Shown here one piece after another: positions 6,093-13,989 of a stretch of 41,332 nt of DNA. A program made the position numbers and the translations under genes. This DNA comes from Microbacterium sp. B35-30 (GTDB lineage: Bacteria; Actinomycetota; Actinomycetes; Actinomycetales; Microbacteriaceae). The stretch lies in NCBI RefSeq assembly GCF_010634855.1, contig NZ_MWLQ01000038.1:1-41332 (forward strand), written 5' to 3'. The notes under the pieces are model-generated. The model ran no database searches. It was not told where the DNA came from and saw only the letters and a program-made list of their open reading frames with translations. Within the stretch, counting starts at the first letter, position 1. Each line of letters opens with the position of its first letter.

Positions 6093-8423
6093 ATGACCGA
6101 ACCCCGTAGCACCTTCCCCCACGGCACGATCCTGGGCTATCCCCGGATCGGGCGCCGCCGCGAGCTGAAGCGCGCGGTCGAGGCGTACTGGTCCGGAGAG
6201 ACCGACGCCGAGACCCTCGAGCAGACGGCGGCCGGACTGCGCCGCGCGACGCGCGAGCGCCTCGCCGAACTCGGCCTCGGCCGCGACGACTCGTCGATCC
6301 CGGAGTCATTCTCGTTCTACGACCAGGTGCACGACGCGGCCGTCACGGTCGGCGCGCTGCCCTACCGGTTCGCCGCGCTCCGCGATGCCGACGGCGGCAT
6401 CGGCCTCGACGCGTACTTCACGGCCGCGCGCGGTGCGGGCGAGGACGCCCCCCTCGAGATGACCAAGTGGTTCGACACGAACTACCACTACCTCGTGCCC
6501 GAGGTCGGCCCCGAGACGGTCTTCACCCTCTCGAGCGACCGCTTCGCGCGCCAGGTGGCAGAGGCGAAGGCTGACGGATTCACCGTTCGCCCGGTGATCG
6601 TGGGCCCGGTGACGCTCCTCGCGCTCGCGAAGGCGACGGATGCCGCGCCCCAGGGCTTCGACCCACTCAGCCGGCTCGACGACCTGCTGCCGGTGTACGC
6701 GGAGCTGCTGGCGAGTCTGCGGGCCTCGGGCGCTGAGTGGGTGCAGCTGGACGAGCCTGCGCTCGTCAGCGAGAGTCTGCCGGCCGACGCGGCCGCACTG
6801 GCGGATGCCGCGGCCCGCGCATATGCGGCGCTGGGTGTGCGTGGCGACCGGCCCGCGATCCTCGTCGCGGCCGGCTACGCGCAGCTGTCGACCGAGGCGT
6901 GGCCCGCGCTCGCGGCCGCTCCCATCGAGGCGGTCGCCATCGATCTGACCCGCGGTGCGGTGCCCGAGGCTGTGCCCGGCCTGGACCGCAAGACGCTCGT
7001 GGGCGGGGTCGTCGACGGACGCAACGTGTGGCGAGGCGATCTCGACGGCGCGTGGGAGCGGCTGCAGGCGCTGCACGCACTCGGAGCGTCGGAGATCAGC
7101 GTGGGCACCTCCACCTCGCTGCAGCATGTGCCGCACGACGTCGAGGACGAGACGACGCTCGATCCGCGCCTCGCGACGTGGCTGGCGTTCGCCGACCAGA
7201 AGGTCGGGCAGGTGGTGACGCTCGCGCGAGGCCTGGTCGACGGCCGCCTCGCCATCGCGGAGGCTCTGGCCGAGGCATCCGCCGCCCTCGCCGACCGTCG
7301 CAATGCGCCGGGCGTACGCGACGGTGCGGTGCGGGAGCGGGCGTCGGTGCTCGCCGCGGACGACTTCGCCCGCGGGAGCTACGACGATCGAGTCGCCGCG
7401 CAAGAGGCCGAGCTCGCCCTCCCCGTTCTGCCGACGACCACGATCGGATCGTTCCCGCAGACCGGCGACATCCGCCGCGCGCGTGCGCGGCACGGCCGCG
7501 GCGAGCTCAGCGCCGACGAGTACGAGAGCTTCCTGCGCGACGAGATCGCGCAGGTGGTGACGCTGCAGGAGGACATCGGCCTCGACGTCCTGGTGCACGG
7601 CGAGGCCGAGCGCAACGACATGGTGCAGTACTTCGCCGAGAACCTCGAAGGCTTCGCCGTCACCGAGAACGGCTGGGTGCAGTCGTACGGCTCGCGGGCC
7701 ACCCGCCCGTCGATCCTCTGGGGCGATGTCGCACGCCCCGCGGCGATCACCGTCGCGTGGTCGGCGTTCGCGCAGTCCCTCACCGACAAGCCGATGAAGG
7801 GCATGCTGACCGGCCCGGTGACGATCCTGGCGTGGTCGTTCGTCCGCGACGACCAGCCGCTGGGGGAGACCGCGAACCAGGTCGCCCTCGCCCTCCGCGA
7901 CGAGATCGCCGACCTCGAGGGGGCCGGCATCCGCGTCATCCAGGTCGACGAACCGGCGCTGCGCGAACTCCTGCCGCTCAAGCGCGCCGACCAGCCCGCC
8001 TACCTGGAGTGGTCGGTCGGCTCGTTCCGCCTCGCGACCGCCGGCGCGGCCCCGGCTACGCAGGTGCACACCCACCTCTGCTACTCGGAGTTCGACGCCG
8101 TGATCGACGCGATCGCGGCGCTGGACGCCGACGTGACCTCGATCGAGGCCGCGCGCAGCCGCGGCGAGGTGATCGGAGACATCGCCACGTCCGGCTTCGC
8201 CGCCGGCATCGGACCCGGTGTCTACGACATCCACTCGCCGCGTGTGCCGTCGGTGGATGAGATCGCCGAGCTCCTCGACCGCACGGTCGCTGAGCTGCCG
8301 CTGCGCCGCGTCTGGGTCAACCCGGACTGCGGGCTGAAGACGCGCGGGTACGACGAGACCGTCGCGTCGCTCAAGAACCTCGTGGCGGCGACGCAGGCGG
8401 TGCGCGCGGCCGTTCCGGCCTAG
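6093..8423 (+). CDS. metE: Cobalamin-independent methionine synthase
   Basis: A 776-residue enzyme transferring the methyl group of 5-methyl-THF-polyglutamate to homocysteine. The N-terminal domain opens with GTILGYPRIGRRRELKRA; the C-terminal catalytic domain starts near LPTTTIGSFPQT. Zinc-ligand motifs are visible: VHTHLCYSEF (His and Cys) and, near the end, VNPDCGLKTR (Cys). Length is close to E. coli MetE (753). The start is ATG at 6093 (purine-rich AAAGAGAGAG upstream, and MetE homology begins here) rather than an in-frame ATG at 6030. Its stop TAG overlaps the stop of the convergent membrane-protein gene in a shared CTAG. Confidence 0.96.
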   Translation: MTEPRSTFPHGTILGYPRIGRRRELKRAVEAYWSGETDAETLEQTAAGLRRATRERLAELGLGRDDSSIPESFSFYDQVHDAAVTVGALPYRFAALRDADGGIGLDAYFTAARGAGEDAPLEMTKWFDTNYHYLVPEVGPETVFTLSSDRFARQVAEAKADGFTVRPVIVGPVTLLALAKATDAAPQGFDPLSRLDDLLPVYAELLASLRASGAEWVQLDEPALVSESLPADAAALADAAARAYAALGVRGDRPAILVAAGYAQLSTEAWPALAAAPIEAVAIDLTRGAVPEAVPGLDRKTLVGGVVDGRNVWRGDLDGAWERLQALHALGASEISVGTSTSLQHVPHDVEDETTLDPRLATWLAFADQKVGQVVTLARGLVDGRLAIAEALAEASAALADRRNAPGVRDGAVRERASVLAADDFARGSYDDRVAAQEAELALPVLPTTTIGSFPQTGDIRRARARHGRGELSADEYESFLRDEIAQVVTLQEDIGLDVLVHGEAERNDMVQYFAENLEGFAVTENGWVQSYGSRATRPSILWGDVARPAAITVAWSAFAQSLTDKPMKGMLTGPVTILAWSFVRDDQPLGETANQVALALRDEIADLEGAGIRVIQVDEPALRELLPLKRADQPAYLEWSVGSFRLATAGAAPATQVHTHLCYSEFDAVIDAIAALDADVTSIEAARSRGEVIGDIATSGFAAGIGPGVYDIHSPRVPSVDEIAELLDRTVAELPLRRVWVNPDCGLKTRGYDETVASLKNLVAATQAVRAAVPA

Positions 8424-9925
8424 GAGCCCTTCTTCGATCCGGGTGCCGCGGCCGCATCGGTCGCGGCATCCGGATCGATCACGAGGGTGTCGGCGTCGGG
8501 GTCGGTCGTCGGGGACTCGTCGGCGAGCAGGATCTCCACCGTGGGATTCGCGTCGTCGTCCCCGATGGGTACGCCGCTGTAGAGCAGGTCCGCGTCGCCG
8601 ACTGCGGCCGCCTCCTCGGGGCGGCGCTGCAGCAGTTCGAGGACCCAGGCGACGCCGAATGCGACGACGGCCACGAGCACGATGTCGCCGACCGACAGCG
8701 GCCGCAACAAGAAGAGCCAGATCACCGCGAGCACGGCGATGAGGGTCCGCACCAGGACGCGCTGCCGGCCGAGCCACAGCCCGAACGAATCGGTGTCGAG
8801 TCCTCGCGCGGCCAGTTCGCGCCGCCCCGACGCATTCATGCTGTCGATGGCGCTGCGCAAGCCGCGTGCCGGAGCCGACCTGCCGGTCACCCAGCCCAGA
8901 ATCGCGATGAAGACACCGAGGAACGCGGCGACGAGCGCGGTCTGCTGCATGTTGCCGACCAGCTGCTCGTAGATGACGTTCAGCGCATCGGGTGAGAGGC
9001 CGAGCACCCCCGCCGTGACGCCCATGGCGGAATCGCCGATCGCGAGCATGATGGCCAGGGCCACGCCGCCGAGGGCGAATCCGATGCCCGTCCCGAGGAC
9101 GGCGGCGCTGCGGCGGCGGGCGATCAGGATGCCGAAGCCGAACAGCGCGATCGCGATGATCGGCAGCCAGAGTCCGAGCGTGTTCGCGGCGGCGTAACCG
9201 GTGCGGATCGTCGCGAGGTTGTCGCCTTCGCCGAGGATGATGACGCGATCGACGGCGGGGATCAGCTCAGCGGCACCCAGGCCCCGATCGATGAGGTTCT
9301 GCTTCACACGCTCGACGACCGCGCCCAACTGGATCCCCACGCCCTCGTCGGTGCGGACGATGAGTCCGCCGCCGTCGGAAGTGGACACGCCCACCAGGGC
9401 GCGATGGGCGGCGCGCGTCGCGGTGGCCCACACTTCAGCGAAGGCATCGGACTCGACCACTCGCGTGACCGTCGTCGTCACGAGGCTCTCGAGGCCGTTG
9501 GCAGCCGGCGCCTCCAGGAGCTGGAGGGCGTCGGCGGCGCGGGGCGGCAGTCCGAGGCCGGCGATGCCGTCGAAGACGTCCGCAGTGATCTGGTCGAAGT
9601 CGACCTGGGCGTTGACCGCCTCCATGGACTCGTCGATGATCATCGACTGCACCGCGGGATCGTCCACCAACGGTGCCAGCGTGGCGACGAAGGCGTCCTC
9701 GTCGGTCAGCTGTACACGGGCCCACGCGCCGACGATCGACACCGGGACGAGGATGGCCGCGATGGTGATGCACAGGGCCGAGAGCAGCGAACGCCACCAT
9801 CCACTGCGAGTGCGTGAGGGGGGTGCGACCTCGTCCGGAGCGACCACGCCCCGCCGGAGTGCTTCGTTCTCGGCCCGCAACGCGGCGAGTTCGGCCTGCA
9901 GGTCGACGGTGACTGGCTCGCTCAT
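8420..9925 (-). CDS. Six-helix integral membrane protein, function unknown
   Basis: A 501-residue protein that I do not recognise by function. It starts with a short coiled coil (LQAELAALRAENEALRR, residues 9-25). A first membrane helix follows near 50-73 (ALCITIAAILVPVSIVGAWA), then an extracellular domain of about 165 residues. Five more helices follow (among them LWLPIIAIALFGFGILIA and LIAVLAVIWLFLLRPLS), ending in an acidic tail rich in Asp and Ala. The start is ATG at 9925 with AGAGGAGG six bases upstream; an in-frame start 8 codons earlier lacks support. Proteins of this shape are common in actinobacteria as uncharacterised membrane proteins. It sits alone, antisense to its neighbour metE and upstream of nothing obvious. 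Confidence 0.8.
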   Translation of the reverse strand: MSEPVTVDLQAELAALRAENEALRRGVVAPDEVAPPSRTRSGWWRSLLSALCITIAAILVPVSIVGAWARVQLTDEDAFVATLAPLVDDPAVQSMIIDESMEAVNAQVDFDQITADVFDGIAGLGLPPRAADALQLLEAPAANGLESLVTTTVTRVVESDAFAEVWATATRAAHRALVGVSTSDGGGLIVRTDEGVGIQLGAVVERVKQNLIDRGLGAAELIPAVDRVIILGEGDNLATIRTGYAAANTLGLWLPIIAIALFGFGILIARRRSAAVLGTGIGFALGGVALAIMLAIGDSAMGVTAGVLGLSPDALNVIYEQLVGNMQQTALVAAFLGVFIAILGWVTGRSAPARGLRSAIDSMNASGRRELAARGLDTDSFGLWLGRQRVLVRTLIAVLAVIWLFLLRPLSVGDIVLVAVVAFGVAWVLELLQRRPEEAAAVGDADLLYSGVPIGDDDANPTVEILLADESPTTDPDADTLVIDPDAATDAAAAPGSKKGS

Positions 9926-10011
9926 GAGGCCTCCTCTAGCCGGATGCACTCATTGTGTCGTAGATGCCACGTCCGGCATCACCCATTCCGAATGAATTCG
10001 TCCGACGCCGT

Positions 10012-10692
10012 TCAGACGGCGCGCAGCACCGCCACGACCTTGCCGAGCACCGTGGCCTCATCGCCGAGGATCGGCTCGAACGCGGAGTTGCGCGGGAGCA
10101 GCCAGGTGTGGCCGTCGCGCTGGCGGAACGTCTTGACGGTGGCCTCGCCGTCCAGCATCGCGGCCACGATCTCACCGTTGTCGGCCGTCGCCTGCGAGCG
10201 GACGACGACCCAATCGCCGTCGCAGATCGCGGCGTCGATCATCGACTCGCCCGAGACCTTCAGCATGAAGAGGTCGCCCTTGCCCACGAGCTGCCGGGGG
10301 AGCGGGAAGATCTCCTCGACCTGCTGCTCGGCCGTGATCGGAACGCCGGCGGCGATGCGCCCGACGAGAGGGACGAGGGCCGCATCGCCCACGGAGGGCG
10401 AGGCGTCCGCCGGGCTCTCGGTCGCCGTGCCGGGCAGGTCGATCAGCACTTCCATCGCGCGCGTCTTGCCCGCATCGCGCCGCAGATAGCCGCTCAGTTC
10501 CAGCTGGTTGAGCTGGTGCGTGACGCTGGAGAGCGACTTCAGGCCGACGGCGTCGCCGATCTCCCGCATGCTGGGCGGGTAGCCGTGGCGCGCGATGGAG
10601 CGCTGGATCACCTCGAGGATCGCCAGCTGCTTGTCGCTCAGGCTCTTGCGCCGACGAGTCTGGGGCTTCTCGCGCCCGGCCGCGTCGCTCAT
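10012..10692 (-). CDS. lexA: SOS repressor LexA
   Basis: A 226-residue repressor-protease of the DNA-damage response. The N-terminal winged helix (about 17-82) includes YPPSMREIGDAVGLKSLSSV. The C-terminal S24 peptidase domain has the self-cleavage pair Ala115-Gly116 (GRIAAGVP), nucleophile Ser150 in SGESM and general base Lys187 in EATVKTF. Cleavage is stimulated by RecA filaments. It is divergent from a LysM membrane protein, the arrangement of lexA with Rv2719c (ChiZ) in mycobacteria and with yneA in Bacillus. A canonical actinobacterial SOS box (CGAAC-N4-GTTCG) is not obvious upstream; a half site CGAAC occurs on the minus strand near 10822-10826. Confidence 0.96.
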   Translation of the reverse strand: MSDAAGREKPQTRRRKSLSDKQLAILEVIQRSIARHGYPPSMREIGDAVGLKSLSSVTHQLNQLELSGYLRRDAGKTRAMEVLIDLPGTATESPADASPSVGDAALVPLVGRIAAGVPITAEQQVEEIFPLPRQLVGKGDLFMLKVSGESMIDAAICDGDWVVVRSQATADNGEIVAAMLDGEATVKTFRQRDGHTWLLPRNSAFEPILGDEATVLGKVVAVLRAV

Positions 10693-10772
10693 CTTCCGGC
10701 TCCGTCCTGCGCCCGGCGAGGAGCGCTGTTTCTTCGAATGTCGGAGGCCCGTGGTGGGGTTCTCGTATCGAA

Positions 10773-10802
10773 ACCGTATCCGGATAGCGGGCTTCTGGGG
10801 AA
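10773..10802 (-). promoter_or_regulatory. Possible lexA promoter
   Basis: Minus-strand TACGGT (10773-10778) fits a -10 box. TTCCCC (10797-10802) is a weak -35 at 18-bp spacing. The palindrome TATCCGGATA (10777-10786) overlaps the -10/spacer edge and could be a protein site. The implied 5' leader is about 70 bases. Confidence 0.35.
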
Positions 10803-10850
10803 CATCTCAGCCGCGTGTCGCGTTCGAGAGATCGCCGTCCTGAACCGGTA

Positions 10851-10881
10851 TTGACATCGTACAGACTCGAAGATAGCTTCG
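10851..10881 (+). promoter_or_regulatory. Promoter of the LysM gene with SOS-box-like palindrome
   Basis: TTGACA (10851-10856), 17-base spacer, TAGCTT (10874-10879): the best-formed sigma-A-type promoter in the window. The -10 box lies inside the palindrome CGAAG-ATAG-CTTCG (10868-10881). This has the geometry of the LexA site CGAAC-N4-GTTCG but with the innermost base pair swapped. A repressor bound here would block the promoter. Assigning it to LexA is inference from the neighbouring lexA gene. Confidence 0.6.
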
Positions 10882-10884
10882 GAA

Positions 10885-10934
10885 GAGAGATTCGCATTCG
10901 CCGCTCCCGGCTGAGTGGTGAATGCGAATCTCTC
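10885..10934 (+). promoter_or_regulatory. Hairpin at the predicted 5' end of the LysM mRNA
   Basis: Perfect 15-bp arms, GAGAGATTCGCATTC (10885-10899) and its complement (10920-10934), extendable by three pairs including one G-U, around a loop of about 14 bases. The predicted transcription start (about 10886) coincides with the first base of the hairpin. The ribosome-binding site GAGGAG follows at 10942-10947. The fold would cap the 5' end and could stabilise the mRNA; as DNA it could also be an operator. Confidence 0.75.
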
Positions 10935-10954
10935 CCCATCACGAGGAGCCCAGC

Positions 10955-11407
10955 ATGACCGCGATCGACTTCACGACCTCCGTCCCGTCGCCGTCCCGCG
11001 CCGCGCGTGTCGCGGCGCAGCGCGTGAACAGCTCGGCACGACAGTTCGCCGCCGGCGCGGCTGCGCAGGCCTCGTCCGGGCGGTCCACACGGCTCCGCCT
11101 CACCCTGCGCGGGCGTCGGGTGCTGGCCGTCCTCGCGGCGCTGCCGGCCGTGATCGCGCTGAGCGCTGCCGTGATCGGCGGGGGAGCGGCACTCGCCTCC
11201 CGTGACGCGGGCGCCCCGGCGGGCTCCTTCAGCACGATGACGGTGGCTGCCGGCGACTCGCTGTGGAGCATCGCCGAAGAGGTCGCGCCCGAGCACGATC
11301 CGCGCGATGTGGTCGATGAGATCGTGCGGCTGAACGCTCTCGACACCGTGGTGGTTCAGGCCGGCCAGAGCATCGCGATCCCTGCGGCGTACGGCGACGG
11401 CCGCTGA
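10955..11407 (+). CDS. LysM-domain membrane protein, probable SOS-induced division suppressor
   Basis: A 150-residue protein. It has a basic cytoplasmic N-terminus (1-55), one membrane helix (56-80, VLAVLAALPAVIALSAAVIG) and an extracytoplasmic LysM peptidoglycan-binding domain (94-143, from TMTVAAGDSLWSIAEEV to AGQSIAIP). This layout and the position beside lexA match ChiZ/Rv2719c of mycobacteria and YneA of Bacillus, which are LexA-controlled and block division after DNA damage. The family link is from domain layout and synteny, not residue-level identity. ATG at 10955 follows ACGAGGAG; an in-frame ATG at 10922 lies inside the 5' hairpin and is rejected. Confidence 0.85.
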   Translation: MTAIDFTTSVPSPSRAARVAAQRVNSSARQFAAGAAAQASSGRSTRLRLTLRGRRVLAVLAALPAVIALSAAVIGGGAALASRDAGAPAGSFSTMTVAAGDSLWSIAEEVAPEHDPRDVVDEIVRLNALDTVVVQAGQSIAIPAAYGDGR

Positions 11408-11544
11408 GGCGGTCGCGTTCGGTCGAGCCGGCACTGGCGGCCGCTCACACGACGCTCGCGGGGGCCGCCCCGCGCGGTTCGCGAGCCAGCCCGATCTCCC
11501 GATCTCCTGACGTCACGCGGCGCCGGCACAGCCGGCCACGGGCC

Positions 11545-11550
11545 TAGCAT
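11545..11550 (+). promoter_or_regulatory. -10 box of hisC (leaderless type)
   Basis: TAGCAT, then 7 bases, then GTG at 11558. An ATG at 11549 overlaps the box itself, so it would lie upstream of the transcription start and cannot be used if this promoter is the active one. Confidence 0.55.
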
Positions 11551-11557
11551 GGGAGAG

Positions 11558-12643
11558 GTGAGTGCACGTCTCGAAGACCTCCCCTTGCGCACCGATCTCC
11601 GCGGTCAGAAGCCGTACGGTGCCCCGCAGGCGCCGTTGCCGGTAGCCCTGAACGTGAACGAGAACACGCATCCGGTTCCGGCGGAGGTCGCGGACGACAT
11701 CCTCGACTCGATCGCCCGGGCGCTGAGCGACGTGAACCGCTACCCCGACCGCGAGTTCACCGCACTGCGCGAGGGCTTCGCCGACTATCTGGGTCACGGT
11801 CTGACGCGCGACGAGATCTGGGCCGCCAACGGCTCGAACGAGGTTCTGCAGCACATCCTGCAGGCCTTCGCGGGACCGGGTCGGACGGCATTCGGGTTTG
11901 CACCCACGTACTCGATGTACCCGCTGCTCACCCGTGGCACGGGCGCCGAGTGGATCTCGGGCACCCGATCGGCGGAGTATTGGATCACGGCGGACGATGC
12001 GGCATCCCAGATCGCGGATGCCGCGCCCGACGTCGTGTTCCTGTGTTCGCCCAACAACCCCACCGGCACCCCGCTCGGGCTCGACGTCGTCGAGGCCGCC
12101 TATGAGGCGACCGACGGGATCGTGATCGTGGACGAGGCCTATTTCGAGTTCGCCCCGCACGACGAGCGGTCGGCGCTGACCCTGCTGCCGGGCCGTGAGC
12201 GGCTCGTGGTCTCGCGCACGATGAGCAAGGCCTTCGCCTTCGCTGGCGCGCGCGTCGGATACATGGCCGCCGACCCCGCGCTCATCGACGCACTCCGGCT
12301 GGTGCGCCTGCCCTACCACCTGAGTGCGCTCACACAGGCCGCCGCGACGGCCGCGCTGCGCCACGCGCCCATCATGCTCGGCATGGTCGACGAGATCGTC
12401 GCGCAGCGCGACCGCATCTCGGCGACGGTCGAGGCGCTGGGCTACACGCCGCACGAGACGTGGACGAACTTCGTCCTGTTCGGGGGAGTGACCGATCCCG
12501 CTGCCGTCTGGCAGGCGCTCTACGACCAGGGCGTGCTCATCCGCGACGTCGGCATCCCCGCGCATCTGCGGGTGACGGCGGGGACGGCCGATGAGACCAC
12601 GGCCTTCCTCGACGCGCTGGCCTCGGTAGGATCGGCGGCATGA
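11558..12643 (+). CDS. hisC: Histidinol-phosphate aminotransferase
   Basis: A 361-residue class I/II PLP aminotransferase converting imidazole-acetol phosphate to histidinol phosphate. It shows the HisC pattern: LNVNENTHPVP near the N-terminus, SPNNPTGTP, VDEAYFEF, and the PLP lysine Lys224 in SRTMSKAFAFAGARVGY, followed by RLPYHLS. Length is normal. The start is taken as GTG (11558) because it lies 7 bases after a -10 box; an ATG three codons earlier overlaps that box. It leads the run hisC-hisB-hisH-hisA; its last codons overlap hisB in ATGA. Confidence 0.95.
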   Translation: MSARLEDLPLRTDLRGQKPYGAPQAPLPVALNVNENTHPVPAEVADDILDSIARALSDVNRYPDREFTALREGFADYLGHGLTRDEIWAANGSNEVLQHILQAFAGPGRTAFGFAPTYSMYPLLTRGTGAEWISGTRSAEYWITADDAASQIADAAPDVVFLCSPNNPTGTPLGLDVVEAAYEATDGIVIVDEAYFEFAPHDERSALTLLPGRERLVVSRTMSKAFAFAGARVGYMAADPALIDALRLVRLPYHLSALTQAAATAALRHAPIMLGMVDEIVAQRDRISATVEALGYTPHETWTNFVLFGGVTDPAAVWQALYDQGVLIRDVGIPAHLRVTAGTADETTAFLDALASVGSAA

Positions 12644-13248
12644 GCGCCGCACCACGCACCGCCGAGCTGCGACGGGCGACGAGCGAGTCGACCGTCGAGC
12701 TCGAACTCGATCTGGACGGCACCGGCCGCAGCCGGATCGACACGACCGTGCCGTTCTTCGACCACCTGCTGACGGCGTTCGCGAAGCACTCGCTGACCGA
12801 TCTGACGGTGCGCGCATCGGGCGACACCGACATCGACGCCCACCACACGGTCGAAGACATCTCGATCGTGCTCGGCCAGGCGATCCGCCAGGCGCTCGGC
12901 GACAAGTCTGGCATCGCGCGCTACGGCGACGCGCTGGTTCCGCTCGACGAGGCGCTGGCCCAGTCCGTCGTCGACATCAGCGGCCGCCCCTACCTCGTCC
13001 ATGAGGGCGAGCCCGCGGGCTTCGAGCACCACCTCATCGGCGGTCACTTCACGGGTTCGCTGGTGCGGCACACGTTCGAGGCGATCGCGTACAACGCCGC
13101 CCTCACGGTGCACGTGCGCGTGCTCTCGGGGCGCGACCCCCACCACATCGCGGAGGCCGAGTACAAGGCCTTCGCGCGGGCCTTCCGTCAGGCGAAGGCG
13201 CTCGACCCGCTGGTCGAGGGCATTCCCAGCACGAAGGGCGCCCTGTGA
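12640..13248 (+). CDS. hisB: Imidazoleglycerol-phosphate dehydratase
   Basis: A 202-residue monofunctional HisB. It dehydrates imidazoleglycerol phosphate to imidazole-acetol phosphate, the substrate of HisC. The two metal-binding halves are visible: FFDHLLTAFAKHS with DIDAHHTVEDISIVLG, and the C-terminal FEAIAYNAALTVHVRVLSGR with DPHHIAEAEYKAFARA, both histidine-rich as required for the Mn cluster. The histidinol-phosphatase domain of enteric HisB is absent, as usual in actinobacteria. The start overlaps the hisC stop (ATGA) and the end overlaps hisH (GTGA), which indicates translational coupling. Confidence 0.96.
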   Translation: MSAAPRTAELRRATSESTVELELDLDGTGRSRIDTTVPFFDHLLTAFAKHSLTDLTVRASGDTDIDAHHTVEDISIVLGQAIRQALGDKSGIARYGDALVPLDEALAQSVVDISGRPYLVHEGEPAGFEHHLIGGHFTGSLVRHTFEAIAYNAALTVHVRVLSGRDPHHIAEAEYKAFARAFRQAKALDPLVEGIPSTKGAL

Positions 13249-13916
13249 GCGAAGGCGTGCCCATGGAAGGCGACCGGCCGGTCGTCGCGGTCCTCGATTA
13301 CGGTTCCGGGAACGTGCACTCGGCCGTGAAGGCGCTCATCGCCGCCGGCGCCGACGCGCGGCTGACCGCCGACCGCGGCCTCGTCGGCGACGCCGACGGG
13401 CTCTTCGTGCCCGGTGTGGGCGCGTTCCGCGCCGTCGCCGAGGCGCTGCGGGCCAGCCGCGGCGACGAGCTCATCGAACGCCGTCTCGCCGGCGGACGTC
13501 CGGTGCTGGGCGTCTGCGTCGGCATGCAGATCTTCTTCGAGCGCGGCGTGGAGCGCGGCGTCGACACCGAGGGGCTCGGCGAATGGCCGGGGGTCGTGAC
13601 CGAGCTCGACGCTCCCGTTCTGCCCCACATGGGGTGGAACACCGTCGAGCCGGGTGAGGGCAGTCGCCTCTTCCGCGGCATCGAGCACGAGCGGTTCTAC
13701 TTCGTCCACTCCTTCGCCGCGCAGAAGTGGCTGCTCGACGTGCAGCCGCCGTTCCCCGAGCCGGTCCTGACATGGTGCGATTACGGCACGCCGTTCCTCG
13801 CCGCCGTCGAGAACGGACCGCTGTCCGCCACCCAGTTCCATCCCGAGAAATCGGGAGATGCCGGCATCCGCCTGCTGACGAATTGGATCGACGGGCTTCG
13901 CAGGGCTACCCTCTGA
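13245..13916 (+). CDS. hisH: Imidazole glycerol phosphate synthase, glutaminase subunit
   Basis: A 223-residue class I glutamine amidotransferase. It supplies ammonia to HisF for making imidazoleglycerol phosphate and AICAR. The catalytic triad is visible: Cys91 in LGVCVGMQ, and His199/Glu201 in FHPEKSG. DYGSGNVHS near the N-terminus and PHMGWN are typical of HisH. The GTG start overlaps the hisB stop. The first nine residues, before RPVVAVLDYG, look like a short extension; ATG at 13263 is an alternative start. hisF is not in the window. Confidence 0.95.
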   Translation: MSEGVPMEGDRPVVAVLDYGSGNVHSAVKALIAAGADARLTADRGLVGDADGLFVPGVGAFRAVAEALRASRGDELIERRLAGGRPVLGVCVGMQIFFERGVERGVDTEGLGEWPGVVTELDAPVLPHMGWNTVEPGEGSRLFRGIEHERFYFVHSFAAQKWLLDVQPPFPEPVLTWCDYGTPFLAAVENGPLSATQFHPEKSGDAGIRLLTNWIDGLRRATL

Positions 13917-13989
13917 GACCGTGCCATCTGCGGGAGCGCGTGCTTCCCGGATCCGCCACCCACAGCTTTCGATGCCTGAGCCAGGAGCC

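Noticed and set aside
4746..6122. Long minus-strand extension of the S9 peptidase frame through metF
   Set aside because: It lies opposite metF, has no peptidase homology before RDVLPYGSW, and a -10 box plus GTG at 4745 gives a normal-length enzyme. GC-rich third positions keep antisense frames open by chance.
10693..10850. Canonical SOS box upstream of lexA
   Set aside because: Only half sites (CGAAC near 10822-10826 on the minus strand) are present; no CGAAC-N4-GTTCG.
10922..10957. ATG at 10922 as the LysM protein start
   Set aside because: It lies inside the right arm of the 5' hairpin and lacks a ribosome-binding site; ATG at 10955 has GAGGAG.
11513..12817. 434-codon minus-strand frame opposite hisC
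   Set aside because: It mirrors hisC, whose motifs and PLP lysine are clear on the plus strand; the antisense peptide has no recognisable fold.
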